Program-made: the position numbers and the translations under genes
Source of the DNA: Valencia hispanica
Taxonomy: Eukaryota; Chordata; Actinopteri; Cyprinodontiformes; Valenciidae
DNA length: 64,000 bases
NCBI GenBank assembly: GCA_963556495.2
Contig: OY747712.1
Location: 29,589,235 to 29,653,234, forward strand
Direction of reading: 5' to 3'
Part shown: in pieces, positions 46,555 to 59,534 of the stretch
Position numbering within the stretch: the stretch's first letter is position 1
Layout of the letters: each line of letters begins with the position of its first letter
Notes under the pieces: model-generated
Told to the model about the DNA's origin: nothing
The model's database searches: none
Seen by the model: only the letters and a program-made list of their open reading frames with translations

Positions 46555-46779
46555 GAAGGTGGCATTTTTAACATGGGACTCAATGGGAACTTGGTCTTTT
46601 TTGGAGCAAACCCCTAGAGGATAAGGGGGGAACTGCAATTTTTGTGACTTCTGGTAGGCTTCAAATTTTGTAGACTGAGTTTTATATGCTCTTAGCAGGT
46701 CCATATTAATGTGATATTTTTGTGGTTTTTGAATTCACTGCCTGATCCATGCAGGGTCATGAACGCACCCATATGTATT

Positions 46780-47060
46780 GGTCAGTAGGTGAGACGATAG
46801 ACCTTGAAAAGGTTGCCAATTATTCACAGGCCAAGATAGAGTCACACATGTACATCCACAGCTAAAAGCAATTTAGAGTGGACAATTAAACTAAAATGCA
46901 TGTTTTTGGAGGGTGGAATGAAGCAGGAATAGCTAGACACAAGCAACACATTCATAAGAATGAAGACTCTATATAAAACGGTCCTGGCTGGGATTCAGAC
47001 TCAGGACCTTCTTACAGTGAGGTAACACTGCTAACAACTACTCCAGTGTGGCAGGCTGTT
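46780..47060. repeat. Older RTE/Expander-type LINE tail
   Basis: It has 'ccaattattcacaggccaag', 'gcaatttagagtggacaat', 'gcatgtttttggagggtgg' and 'actcaggaccttcttacagt' followed by GAGGTAACACTGCTAAC. Same family as 1-121 and 45850-46347 but more diverged. Confidence 0.6.
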
Positions 47061-48640
47061 GTGCTACCAAATAGCAGAGGATTCTTTTAAATGCAACTAC
47101 CAGGAGAAAAATTGGGGAAATTTCTGGCAAATTAAGTGAGTCATTTGTTTCCCATAGCTTAGATCCACTAGAATAAGATACCACTAAAAGCCGCTGCATG
47201 ATGCACTCCCCATAACACTGTCTCTATATCTGAAATCACTATCTTTGTTTTAACTACACTCAGCCTCTATCTTCCTCCCATTCTATCACATTCGTGTCTT
47301 GCGACCCTCTGTCTCGTTTTCTTTATCTTTTAATTTCTGCCTGTCCTCCATATTGAACCAGCATATTACACGATGGTTATCTTGGTTCAGCTGCGTGATA
47401 GTATACGGCGGACTTCTCTGAATTCTTCTTCTAACTCTGTGTTGCTCTAAAATGTAACTGGGCAAGCTTTGTAGACATTGGTATGCTTATTGAATGTTCT
47501 GAAATTACCTTTTACCTTTTAACTGTATTTGCATATTATTACACATGCAAGACCTTGTTAATGACTATTTGCTCTTAAGTAGTCTGAATGATAGCAATGA
47601 AAGGCTAACTAACATAGTTTTACTCACTCAGCACTTCACTTTCTGCTTCAAAAACAAATATGCATTTACTGTCTCTGGTTGAACCATTAGCTGTAGCTTT
47701 TATTGCTAAATGCCGGTCTCATAGTCCCATTGTGGGAACCTTTATGAACCAGTCAATGAGTCTATAGGCGGCAGACATGATATTAGGACAGTAAGTCGGA
47801 GCTAACTTTTCAAATGGACTAAAGTTGTGTATGAACCCATTCTCCCCCAGAAAAAAGGGTAAATTACATGTTCATTTTACTATCTTTAAAAAAAAACAGA
47901 AGTAGAGTTTGGTGAAAATGAAGATTTTTCTGTTCTGTTTTTTCCAAAGCAGGAGAGCATATTCTAGGAATTGTTTTGTACTTTATGCTCTTAAAAAAAT
48001 TTGTGACCGGAATTGTTAAATTTTTCAACTGGCTCAATTCTAAATCCTTTAAAAATTCTATCTTTTACAGACATCAAAACTCTTTGATGTGGCAGTTGTT
48101 ACTAAGAAACATAGCCTCAAAGTTAGCTAATTTCAGCATCTGTGAAGTGATTAAAAATGAAGTCAGTTTAAGATTTTTTTATTACATGTTGAGACGTGTG
48201 CAGTTTGCAGACTTTGTGAAAGGGAAAATAAGAGACTTTCAGCAGATAACACTAAGGCTGAATAGAGTGCTGACACATTGTTCTAATCTAACCTTTTGAG
48301 CTTTCAACCTCTGTCAAATGATATGTTGGATTTGGAAATGTTTACAGGCGTTTTGAAATCTGAGAGTTTAGCATCTACATTCTTTGTGGAATAGACATAG
48401 ACCCAGCTTTTTCTGTTTTTATGGTAGCCTCACTATTGGTAATTTCTAATGCAGCCTCCCTGACTATGTAAAACATTAGCTCTTTAATATATATATTTTT
48501 TCCGTTTTAAAATACTATAATTCTGTTTTACAGCTACTGTTTTCTCACACAAAGTGTGATGTTGGCTCCACTCCTATAAACATTACCCACATAGGCGGGA
48601 TAGCAAAAAAACAGTGCATCATGTTCTTGTATCTTTTTAT
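47061..48640. other. Intron-like sequence, nothing recognised
   Basis: No exon, RNA gene or recognised repeat. A 107-codon plus frame at 47976 shows no domain. Confidence 0.5.
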
Positions 48641-48651
48641 ATTACATTTGT

Positions 48652-48687
48652 AAAAAAAAAAAATCTGAATTCAGATTTTTTTTTTTT
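48652..48687. repeat. Perfect 36-bp palindrome
   Basis: Twelve A, then TCTGAATTCAGA, then T run: fully self-complementary with no loop. A T run of 13 follows the core. Possibly the head-to-head scar of a small element. Confidence 0.9.
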
Positions 48688-48689
48688 TC

Positions 48690-50859
48690 AAATATAATGT
48701 GCATTTCTTGTATAAAACACACCGCAGATAAAGAGAACAATGTTTTGGATAATGTGCAGTAGAAGAAGAATAACATATTTTTTAAAGAAAAGGGCGGGAT
48801 CTTTTGTTTTCTCAGTGTGGACAATTTAGGTATCTCTCAAGAATATAAGCACTTCATTGATTTTCTTGTAAGAAATCCCTTTATTCTTATTTTTCTATTC
48901 TTTTCAATTTTTCTCTTCTGTGTAAACAGTGTTAATACTAGCTCATTATTGCCTCAATGAGGCTTTAGTGAAAATGTATATCCCTGAGTGGAACGCTGTT
49001 GTTTAGCTGAGCTAAAAATAGTATGAATGGGGTGCATGCTGGTCGACAAGGTCCAAGAGGTTCAGATTCACACATACAGAAAGATTTGACAAACCCTCAA
49101 GTTGCTCTTTTCAAAATAGCTGAATTTATTGCACTTATTATTGTTCCATAATCAGTCAAAAAATGTTCTAATTCTCTCACTGGAAATAATGAAAAAGAAA
49201 GCAGAAGGTGCAAATACAATCAATGACAAAGATTCAGTGTTTTTGAGAGATTGGAAGTTCAGCCCAAATCTTGTTCTATCGCCTGTGAATCGCTGAGGAC
49301 AAGTATGTCTTACTCTAAATTCTGTTTTGTGAAGTGAGGAGGCTGAAAAGAGTTGGAATTACCTTGTTTCAGAACAACAAATTGCCAGGTTTCTTTAAAG
49401 CAGAGACAGGCTGGCTTAGGTAATTTCGGCCGTAATTAGTCTCATTCTTTGAGGAGGATGCTGCTTACTTATGGATCTAATTTTTAAAAAATTTTGAAAA
49501 CAGAAAAATCAAAATATTTGTTAACCTTCATCTCTGATAGCTCATTATATGAACAAAAGTTTCACATTCAAAACAGATTAAATAACTTTACTTTTTACAT
49601 AATTGTTTGATTTCTTTTTATAAGTTTGTATATTATATGTGCATTTTATGTCAGTAAACAGCACTTAGTAACAGTGCCTTTTTATGTTGAGGAGTTGCAG
49701 AAATTATTGAAAACTAAAATTTAGTTTAATGATTTTGTTTTATAGGTGGAATGCTTAGTATAGTTCTACATTCTTTGCCTTTTGAAAATAAATAAATATA
49801 AAACAGGTAAAACAATTTATAGACAGCACTTTATTATAATTATAGCTTGTAGCTACCCTTGGTCTTTACTCAAGATCAAAGTGTAGTCTCACAAGGTTTT
49901 AAACATGGATATTTACATATATAATTAATCTCACTGTAAATGCTCAAATAAATAAATTTCCATGTTAGATATTTACCTTGTTTTTATTACGTTCTCAGAT
50001 GAAAGTTGAAATGTTCCTATTAAAATATTATTAAGCATGTTTCTGAGCCTTTATTTGTGAGATGAACTATGTTTGTTAGCAAATATTAAAGGTCATATCA
50101 CAAAGAAAAGATTGGATTTTAGTCTTAAACTTATTCTCATTTCACAGATAAATGTTTATGAAGGTATATTCAGAACACTGTGTTATATGGATATGTTTCT
50201 CTTCCTACAAACTTGTACGTAAGTGGATCCGTGTTGACAATTTTCCACAGACCAGTTTAGATAATTGCTCATCTCATCCAATTCTAAAAAATCACAAATT
50301 TTCCCTCTTTATAATGCATCATAACTGAGAATAACCATTTTTGGTCTATCAAAACCATGTAAACTGATTTACTTTTTTTTCAGTAAGAAAATGTGATCAA
50401 AGTTGGGAATATACACTTTAATACATAAATAGAGATAATCTTGCAATTGCTTTATTTTCTGTTGAATTCAAAACCATTATCTATACTAAAAAAGAGGTAT
50501 TCATATTTTTTTCTAGATTGTTTTAGTCCTAAATCTAAATCGGCAGATCAGCTGGGAATCGGTATCAGCCAGGAAAAGCCTGATCAGATCATCAAATTTA
50601 CAAGTGATTAAGCAGAGGGGAAAAAAACACCACTTATATCCTGTCATTAAGAAGAGGCCTCAAAAATAATCATAGAAGAAAAGGCACAAACCATGCTGAA
50701 TATAAAGCAGAAGATAAATGAAGAACAAAAAAGAAAAAAAGAGTGCTGTAGCGGGGAGATGGATAGATGAGAACGATGGACGAAAAAGAAGAAGGTAAAG
50801 AGAAAGCGGGTGAGCGAGTGGGCGGTGGGGTTATGATGAATTAAAGATGACACTCTCCT
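48690..50859. other. Intron-like sequence, nothing recognised
   Basis: No exon or RNA gene is seen. A TAATTTCGGCCGTAATTAG palindrome-like stretch near 49420 could be a homeodomain site pair. Confidence 0.5.
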
Positions 50860-50960
50860 GCAGCCTGGTTTCTAAAGATCACTCTGTCTGCTAATGTAAT
50901 GTTAATGAATGCAAATGATGTGCCTAACCTCTCCCCTCTGACCAAGGCATGGGAAGAGGA
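50860..50960. promoter_or_regulatory. Candidate regulatory patch with POU octamer
   Basis: A perfect octamer ATGCAAAT (50909-50916) sits just after a run of TAAT cores (CTAATGTAATGTTAATGAAT). Such POU/homeodomain combinations are common in neural enhancers. Function here is inference, resting on a few short motifs. Confidence 0.25.
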
Positions 50961-51961
50961 GCAAACGAAGGAACAGGAGCACCAGAAAAAGATGGTGAAA
51001 GATAGCGGGATGTATACAAAATCATAAAGTTAAAGGAAACAGTGCTGTTTCTCCAAGATACTATTTCCTGGAAGACTGACTGACCACTAAAACTTTATGT
51101 ATGAGTTTCTGTGCATTTGTTTGTCATCAATCTTTAGAGGAGCTGTTGTACTTTCTCCTTCGCTTTTACAACAACTTGATTACAAACTACTAATCATGGA
51201 AAAGAGCTTCTGGCTGCAAGGTTGATACCTAAATTGTATGTGGCATGGAAGCCCAGATGTGTGAGCTCAGGAGAATGTCACCTTGCCGTGATTATAGGAT
51301 AATTTCATCAGTTTCTGCTGATACCGTATGTATATTAATTGTCCTTACACGGCAATGTCTCTAACGTCTGCCTGTGATCTCACTTTCCCTTGTCTGTCTT
51401 TAGTTCTCTTTATCTTCTCTTATCTCTTGTCTTCTTTTTATCTCTCACACTGACCAAGTCTACTTTCATGCAGGAAATGTTATTTTCACTCAGCAACTGC
51501 AAGCCCTGAACTCTGTTAATGCATCTGTTTGTGTGATCTGTAATTTGCAAGCCAGCTCATTTAAATCCTATCTGTGTCTCGGCAAAGCAAGACTCATGTG
51601 TCATCACTTTGAGCTAATGTCTCAGAGGATGGCAGATTATTTTCTGTCCAATTTTCAAATCAGACACATTGTCATGTGCGTCTTTAGGGAGAGATTGAAA
51701 TAGCACATTTCTTTTGACATATTCCTGTTGAATGTTCTGTCTTTTCTATTTACAGAAAAAAAGGCCTTCAGTGTGACTGGCGAAGCTTACAAAAGTCTCA
51801 CATCCATGTTTAAGGATTGTCGTCTGTATTGAACATGGTGATTCAATAAGATAGTGTTTCTTCTTTATTCATATTACCATCAAGGAGGGTTGAGCTATGA
51901 ACACATTTACAGTATTCAAAAATGATACTATATCCAGCTCACGAGGCAAAACGTTGCATAA
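50961..51961. other. Intron-like sequence, nothing recognised
   Basis: Unique-looking sequence without exon or recognised repeat. Confidence 0.5.
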
Positions 51962-53170
51962 AAAGGCCTGTTTCCACTAGACGAGTTCTGGGACACTTCT
52001 GGGAGGTGGGAAGGTAACAGGGAAATTACGCTGGCTCGGTCCTCTCAGCCATTGTGTCTCCATACAAAATTGGCCCTTTAAGGGATTTGCTTGGACGTTA
52101 ACATATCACGGCCGTTTCAGTAAGTGACATCACTTATAAACGCCAAAAGGTGCCCACAGCAGCAGAGAACAAAAAGAGATTGACAATGGAAGAAGCAGGG
52201 ATGGACATGTTTCTGTTTACTTTGTTTTCAATCACAGTATTGGTCAGTCCCCTTGTCGTTTTAACTTCAACTTTTACAAATGTCGTTTGCTTGGCAGCAT
52301 TTGCTGATATAATTTCCCACTGAGTTACGACTAATCAGCTTTAGTCAACCACAATTTTTGCCCATTGGCTCTATCGGGTCATTTCCAAATGTATTCCTTT
52401 CGGCCGGCACGGTGAAATGAAGACATGTGCATACTATGAAAGTAAAATGAGCCAGAAGTTCCAATTGTTGAAAAAGGGCTTAATATTTGGTTGACTTTCA
52501 CACATTCGTACCGAGTTTTGTTGGATAGCCTGACTAGAAGTCTTTCATAATCGACTGTGTCAACACAATAGGGAAAATAAAGATTTACTTCTTTTCTTAC
52601 TACAAAATATTTGTCTTATACATAGATAAAATGTTAGATACTTGTCCTGGAGTTAAAAGCACTCCAATTTATGTCCAGCGCTAATAATATTAGTTTAGAC
52701 TTACTTGATTAATCAATGTCAGTGCTGACATCAACTGGTTAGCTCTTTGGATGACAGGCTTCACTTTCACAAATAATAGTGTGGTGCTTTATTACTCTGG
52801 GTTTTTAAATAAACAGAACTAATCTTAATAATGGAGAAAATGACCACATTCTGTTTTTCAATCCAATACAAACATTTTTTTTTTCCTAGTTAACCATTTC
52901 TCTTTATATTTTTTACACTGGGTGAACAAGGGATGTTCCTGCATGAAATGTGTTCATGCTGTGTTTATCTGAGTTTATCATTGACATTGCTTCTATATTC
53001 ATAAATCATCAGAGTGGTCATTTGATTAGTTTGGAAATTTGTTATTGGCAAGGCAGACCACAGGTCTTTATTGGTTGCCTCTGTCAACACAACAGTGCAA
53101 CTCAATAAATGCTTCCTTTCTTACTTCGAAATAAGAGTCTTATACTTAGGTATTATTAAAAAAAGCGTTA
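51962..53170. repeat. Decayed DNA-transposon-like block with direct repeats
   Basis: It starts GGCCTGTTTCCACTAGACGA, a MITE-like end. Segments recur downstream: 52088-52120 resembles 53478-53510 (TTGCTTGGACG.../TTGCTAGGACG...), 52988-53036 resembles 53616-53664 (TATATTCATAAATC core), and 52560-52630 resembles 53088-53150 (GTCAACACAA, CTTATAC). This suggests overlapping decayed copies of one unclassified element. Confidence 0.45.
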
Positions 53171-53188
53171 ACATACACTCCCTATTGT

Positions 53189-53475
53189 AATAATAATAAT
53201 AAAATAATAATAATAACTTTTATTTAAGGGCGCTTTCTAAAATCCATGGTCTCCTTTCACTGAAGAAAAAAATTGAAAAATAATACCTAGACAAACAATC
53301 AAAACAATTTATCGAATAGAAAATAAAAAGACAATACAACAACTAATCTCAGTGTCTAAAGTGAATAGGCCCGTTTGAACAGTTGGGTTTTGAGCTGAGC
53401 TGTGATTTAAGTAAAGGAAGAGAGTCAATATTTTTGATGTCCAGAGGAAGTGAGTTCCAGAGCCGAACTCATTTC
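53189..53475 (-). repeat. LINE 3' end, antisense, with AAT-rich tail
   Basis: The AATAATAATAAT array at the left, then 'cttttatttaagggcgcttt', 'gttgggttttgagctgagct' and 'tccagaggaagtgagttcca' match a common fish non-LTR 3' region read on the opposite strand. It lies between the two decayed repeat blocks. Confidence 0.5.
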
Positions 53476-56268
53476 CTTGCTAGGACGCAAGCATATCATG
53501 ACTGTTTCGGCTCCTTAACATACAGGTCCGACTGGTTGCATGAGTAGTTTGTCTGTGCTGGAAACGTTTCCAAGCTTTGTTTCCGAAAATACTCCACTCT
53601 GTCAAAAAAAAAAAATGCTTTTATATTCATAAATCCCCTAAGTGGACGGTTGATTAGTTTGGAAGATGCAGCACTTCTCTCTTGTTTGTTTGTCAGCCGC
53701 CCCATATTAAGATTCCATGCTCAGCAGGCTACCCTGGGGTTTCATCATTGTTAAGTGCTCATTTCAGTCCTGCTGATTTCTCCTGTGGTATTTCATCTTC
53801 GTCTTCCTTTTTTTCTGTCTGTCATCATTTTTGGGGGTTCTGTCTTTTTTTTGTCCTACCATCCTGATTCCATTCACTTCAAGAGATAAACCCTATCTAA
53901 ATGAAGTTATCTTAGGGCCTCAGATCCTTCATTTTCTTGCAACAATAACAAAGAGAAGGCCTTTTTCTGCCCATTCACCCTCCAGCATCTGGACATGATT
54001 GTCTCATTGAATTACAAAATGTACCAGCAACCTTGGGCAGGACAACATAGAGGAGGGAGGTTAAAGGATAGATGAATGGAAAAGATGGAAAGGGAGTGGA
54101 AATCCACAGAGAATACTCTGGTGTATTGATTAAGGAACCAGGAAGGCTTCGAAGAGGGGCTTCAGCACATGTTCTATCGACCAGAAACCATGCAATCATA
54201 CAGACATGGTCGCAACAGAGGGAATTAGACATGTAGCATTAGACATGTAGCTATTTTGACTTTTTCTTTATAATCTGGCTTATACATATTAGCTTAACGT
54301 GGTTTAAGGAGTTGGATAATCCATTGTATCTGTTCTTCTCTATCTGAAGTGTAGAAAAAATATTTGGGTTAGTGCTTTTAATATGTAATAGTGTATGTCC
54401 CTGTGAAGTATCATGCGACTGCTTGCTGACGTGTAATTGCGTGAAGAAAGCTGTTCCCTTATCGATCTGTAACGCAGGGCCCCATCAATGTTTAATGCAG
54501 TCTCTTCCTTATATTCATTTCTCTTCCTCATTCTCTATATCCCCCTCCCCCTCTCTATCTGTGGAAACAGTCCACCATTTGGTATTGATCTATCACTTGC
54601 TGCTAATAAGAAGGAGCAGTGCTCTCTGGGGTTATAAGCCCCAGCCTCACTCCTGGTTGTGACTATTTGCTTGTGACTTCTGAGTTTTGGCAAGAATAAT
54701 TCAGTGAATCATTTCAAAAGAGCCTTTTGCTAAAGAATCTCCCACATCCATTATGCTGAGTAAATAATAGTCTATGATATAGCTACAGTAGGCTACATCT
54801 TCTGCACTGACACCTACAAGCTGTTGCTTTCCAGTAGATTTATGAGCAGTATTTACATAGTCAACATTAGGCGTTTAATGGGGGTAGTTTTCCCATAGTC
54901 TGAACTACTAGGGAACTTGGCTGTGTTTAATGCACTAGAGCTTGCAGATAGAGCTGACACTGCAGTGTATAAACAAAGGAGAAAAGACCCTGAAACACTT
55001 GGGACTGTATATGTCTTTGTTTCACCTTTTCCACCAAATTACTTTTAAATTAGTAATTTAAAAATTACTGACTCTAGATTGCAACTTGTTGTTAATCGTT
55101 TAATACCTAAAGATGGAGCTGTTGTTACTATTGAAGTCCTATTTTGTTTGTATTACATCTGCTTTCTTATCCTTAGAGGAAATACTGTTTCTAGTTTGAA
55201 ACATCAAACAAATTCCCCACCTTGGTGTAATATCATATTCTTTAAACCCACCCCAAATATCACATGCAGGAAGTACATTTTTCACAAATATGTCACAAAA
55301 GTATGGTCTGTTCATCTCTATGTTTGAATTTAAAATATAACCTTGAACAACACATCTTCTTTTTTCAAAGTGGTTAGACAGATGAGGATCAAATGAATGC
55401 AGCACTTAGATCCTTCCCCTTATAAATAGTAAAGAATAGTAAAACTCAGCTTTATTTATAATTTCAAACTTAGAATATTCTATTAAATTTTAAGTTAAAA
55501 GTTGAGAAGAAAACAGAAAATAATTACTAAAAATAATGTTGAAATAACTAAAATGATAAATATTACTCAATGTAAAGCAACAAATATCTACAAAATGTAT
55601 GTTTTAAAATGAAAGTGATTTTGTTACTACTCACATTCACTTGACTAGAAATGGTGAGCACAGCAGCTGATTTAAAACTCATACAAAGACACATGAGACA
55701 TTTCTCAAATCCACTGTGTCTATGGACAGGTGTTGGAGCTGTGGCATGACTGCTGCTTGAGCCTCACCTCGTTGCTAATCACCACTTAGTACACTCCATT
55801 TACTCATGTGCTACTTTGATATTCTGCTAATGGTGGACATTAGGTCAGGTGACGGTGCTCATCCTGCCTTCCCCATGAGGCCTCTGACCTTTTTTGTCCC
55901 CTACCCACAATGTATTTTACTTCGTCCCCCCTCTCCTCTGTGTTTTAAAGGAAATGGAAAATGGCCTACCAAGTGCCCGTGTGATTAGACTAAAGCTTCT
56001 GTGATTTCCCCTGAGAAAGGACTGGCAGTCCCCACAATGCTCTTTGGCACAGGGAGCTGTTTCATGGTCCTATCTCCCCAGCTGACAATAAGTCTTAAAA
56101 CTAGGCAGACTGAAGCTGGCTGACTGTGGAAACTAGGCATGGAAAGGCTGATTTTAAGGAAATTGAAATATTCAGATTAAAGCCTAGTGTGAACAAGACT
56201 GTTTATGTAGGTGTACACAGAACATTGTTCATGTCGTTTACTGCTGCAGTCTACATACTATATTTAAA
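53476..56268. other. Mostly intron-like sequence, nothing recognised
   Basis: Starts with copies of the decayed repeat (53478-53664). The remainder, including 54560-54700 and 55700-56100, has no recognised exon, RNA gene or TE. Confidence 0.5.
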
Positions 56269-56822
56269 GGCCTGTCACAATAACACATTTTTTGCTGGAC
56301 AATAACTTGCCCCAAAAATTGTTGCTTAAACCAAAATAATGCGTTTTTGAGACCTTTTTTATTTAATGTAATAATAATAATGCATGTGCACCCTCTGAAC
56401 GATTTCTAAATAACATTTACCACTGCAAAAATAAGACCTTTTTACTATCCAATACAAATTAACAAAACAACCGAAACATTACAAAACATGGATGAACGCT
56501 GTAAATAAAATTACCCTTCAAAAAATAGCTCAGATTAAAATAACAGCAAAAGCTACCAGTTAGGAGTTTTGTTAACAAAAATTGCAAACTAACAAAAAGA
56601 GTTTGAATTAAAACAAGACATCCCACTTTACTCTGCCACTACGAATATATAGACCATATATGCCTTTTTTCATCCAGTGTCTTTGGTAGGAAGAGGTAGA
56701 CATGCGAGGAAAACAAACAAGCATGTAAATGGAAATTATTGTGGCTCGATTTTTTTTTTTTTTAGCTAATTTAAATTTATCATTCAATTAACTGATTTAT
56801 TGTTTATGATGACAGGCTTATA
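56269..56822. mobile_element. Non-autonomous hAT-like element
   Basis: The left end AAGGCCTGTCACAATAACAC and reversed right end TAAGCCTGTCATCATAAACA resemble each other. The left inner sequence GCTGGACAATAACTTGCCCC is typical of a widespread fish hAT family. The interior is AT-rich with no transposase. The target duplication is degenerate. Confidence 0.6.
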
Positions 56823-57204
56823 TATGTATTCATCTGTGTCTTATACCTGCATATATGATCATTTAAATGTGTATTCAGTTTATCTTACCTAACTGGTTAA
56901 TGTCTATGGACAGTATCTATCTGTAAGTGTAAGGAATTGAATGGAAGCATGTCTTAGCAATCACATTAAAAATGTTTTTTTTCTTTCTTCAATAGTGTCA
57001 TTTAAACTATGTTTTATTAAACATACTAGATTTGTGGCTATAGTCCTCTGACCTGCTAACACTGATTTTAGCCCATGTGGATTTCTCTTTTAGAAACTAA
57101 AATTAAACAGTGTTTTATTGCCAGAATCCTTGCCATGACTGTCCATTATTATAAAATGTCACGTGAACAAGTTATGATACCCTATAAAAGCCAGAATGTG
57201 TGTG

Positions 57205-57420
57205 TTGGCAGCACGATCTTGGAGAACAGCGTCCCAGCTTAAAATCTTAGCCTGGGGATCTTTTTGAATGGAGCTTGCATGCTCTCTGTGCATCCATGGG
57301 TTCTCCCTGGATACTTTGGCTTCCTCCCACAGTTCAAAAGCAAGACTGTTATTTTAAACACCACACTCCCACTCTCCACATTTTAAGGACAAGTGGGGTG
57401 ATGATGGATGGATAGATATT
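57205..57420. repeat. RTE/Expander-type LINE tail, opposite orientation
   Basis: The order 'ggcagcacgatcttggagaa', 'gagcttgcatgctctctgtg', 'catgggttctccctggatac', 'ttggcttcctcccacagttc' and finally GATGGATGGATAG is the reverse of the family at 1-121 and 45850-46347, ending in a short GATG tail. Confidence 0.65.
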
Positions 57421-57539
57421 AAATAAAATTTTAACAATAACATTTCTAAAACAATCCCAGTAAAAGTTAATACTTAATAAGAGACTTTTAAGGGTCTTTA
57501 ATGGATAACATAAAACAAATTACATCAGGTGAACACAAT

Positions 57540-57935
57540 GGTGCCATCATTGCTCAGCATTTTAAAGGGGACTTGCCGTACTTCAACCTCAAACATTCAG
57601 TATTGTGTGCTCCTGACTGTTGAACTGAGAATGAACATAATAGTAAGATTGAAAGAACTGTCTGGGGCCTTCAAAAAGAGGACTGTTGCAGTTTATCAGT
57701 CTAGTAAGCAATTTAAAGAGGTTTACTCTAAAAAAACATGGGAAAAAAAACTCAAGCTGTAGCTGAACTGGAAGCTGCAACTTGATTATGATCCAAAATA
57801 TACCTGTAAATCCACCAAGGACTGGCTGAAAACAGAGAAATGGAAAGTCCCGGACAGCATTGAAGCTAAATGTTCTTAACCTTTTGAGATACTCTGGGGT
57901 GACTTCAGTCTGTTTCCACCAAAGGTGGTTGGGTG
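57540..57935 (+). pseudogene. Tc1-like transposase relic
   Basis: The second half encodes DYDPKYTCKSTKDWLKTEKW followed, after one stop, by PFEILWGDF. This matches the end of Tc1-like DDE transposases (usual order DNDPKHTSKST, LKTKKWKVL, NPIEMLWGDLK), including the second Asp region and the catalytic Glu. The first half (NIIVRLKELSGAFKKRT) resembles the N-terminal helix-turn-helix. The middle of the gene is missing and stops are present, so it is a short inactive relic. Confidence 0.65.
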
Positions 57936-59534
57936 TCCTAACATTCTCCTCAGCTAAAAATTAGAGGTTTTTTCTTTCTTTCTTTTTTTACAAAATAAGG
58001 TTTTGGTGCAATTAATTTCCTTAAAAAGTACTTTATGAATTTTATTTTATTTTTTACCTGAGAATAATAAAAACTTAAAGATTAGTTTTTAACATGTGAA
58101 AATATACTTGACTACATATTAGAAGGATATGCTATATGAGATAGAGCTGCTGATTTAAAACAGCATTTTACTGATTCAGAACCAAAGGCAAATTAACTTC
58201 GAGATTACATTTAAACTCTTTAGCATCTTAAATCAGCAGTTTGGATGATTAACACAGTTAGCATTAGTAACTGATATTTCCTGAAGGCAGCCAACATTTC
58301 TAAATACAGCAGGTCTCATAACAGACAGGGGTTGAAATCTCAAAAGTAAAAAAAAAGTTTTTTTTTTTTCTTGAAAAGTTTAAGAGGTGGGATCTGTATA
58401 TTTGTGTTTCATCATACTGAGATTCCTCCTCTGTCAACAAGACATGTTGCTTGCATTAGCTAACTGCTGCTAAGACAGTAGAAGGTGTCCAAGGAAAAAA
58501 CAATTTCTCTCAAAATTCCCGAAGCACCCTTCTAATCTGCTACAGACCATCGCCCAGACATACCATTACTCCTTCAGCAAATGAGTTTTATCAGTTTTGG
58601 AAACACAAACAGTGCATGTTCTGGCATGAAGCATTTAAAATGTGAATTTTTTTTTCTGTCTATGAGGTGAATCATTCAGAGCAGAGAGTAAACAGTCCGT
58701 TACAGGGGAAGTCTTCCATTAAAATCCTAACACATCTCTTGGTCTCTTATCTGTAAATCAGACTGATAAAAACAGGTAATATCAGTTTCTTTGTCCCAGC
58801 TGTCACAGTGGGTTACCTTTGTGTTTTTGCAATTCATGGTGGTGTTCAAGTGTTTTTATACAACAGATGTTATTCTTTTTTATTTTTGTATCATACCATT
58901 TCTTCACATTTTTGGTGAATGTTGAATCAAGCACAGTGAAATGTATGTTTCAGTGTCATCAAAGCTCAAGGAAATCAATATGCTTTTATGAGTCTCAGTC
59001 TAATGTGTCATGAACCTCTGACCTGCATTTCAGAGGATATTCCATAACAGAGATGTAATAAGCTGTCTCCATTTTTGAAGTATTTTCCCTTGATTAAGGG
59101 TGTCCAAAACTATACATCCTTTTCCCACCCAAAAGCACAAGAATACAAAAAGATTCCACCCACTTCACCAGAAGTGACTGCAAGTCATTCAAGTACATGC
59201 ATGCATGTGCATTCTAACAAAGGCGGGATATGCATATTGTTGTCATGCTCTCCGAGAGAACACAATACAAAGCTGAGCATTTAACAGCATGACAGAAGTC
59301 TCAGGCATCCCTCCCAGCAAAGTGCCAAGGATTTGTTGTTTCCATGTTTCTTGTCTTAACAGAAGTGAGGATAGATGAATCACTGTGGGGTTTTGTCTCT
59401 GCTCTGTTCATAGATGATGGTGTCAAGTGATCACTGGGCCTTGAATACAAGTCAACTCTGTCGAGGGGTACTAAAAAATAGGTTTTTGGAGGCTAACTAC
59501 TGTTTTTCTCTCTATTTTCCTGTCTTTGCTGCAG
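57936..59534. other. End of intron 1, before the Eph exon
   Basis: No repeat or RNA gene recognised. The last bases form a strong pyrimidine tract (TCTCTATTTTCCTGTCTTTG then CTGCAG) that serves as the splice acceptor of the exon at 59535. Confidence 0.6.

Larger units (their letters stand above)
44655..46690 (+). mobile_element. Widespread fish repeat carrying nested insertions
   Basis: The left part ('accatagaccgtgtataaag', 'atggacaaagcctccataac', 'ggtttctgaagagttgagtt', 'gaagccaactgggcgg'), a middle part at 45730-45840 ('ataaaaaaaattcacccctc', 'agagttgtcatgacggtaaa', 'ttttttgaaccaagttgtaa') and the right part at 46555-46690 ('gcatttttaacatgggactc', 'aatgggaacttggtctttt') are recognisable in order as one teleost repeat of about 1 kb. 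Inserted into it are a LINE 3' fragment (44930-45140), an RTE-type tail (about 45850-46347) and a SINE (46360-46554). Confidence 0.6.
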
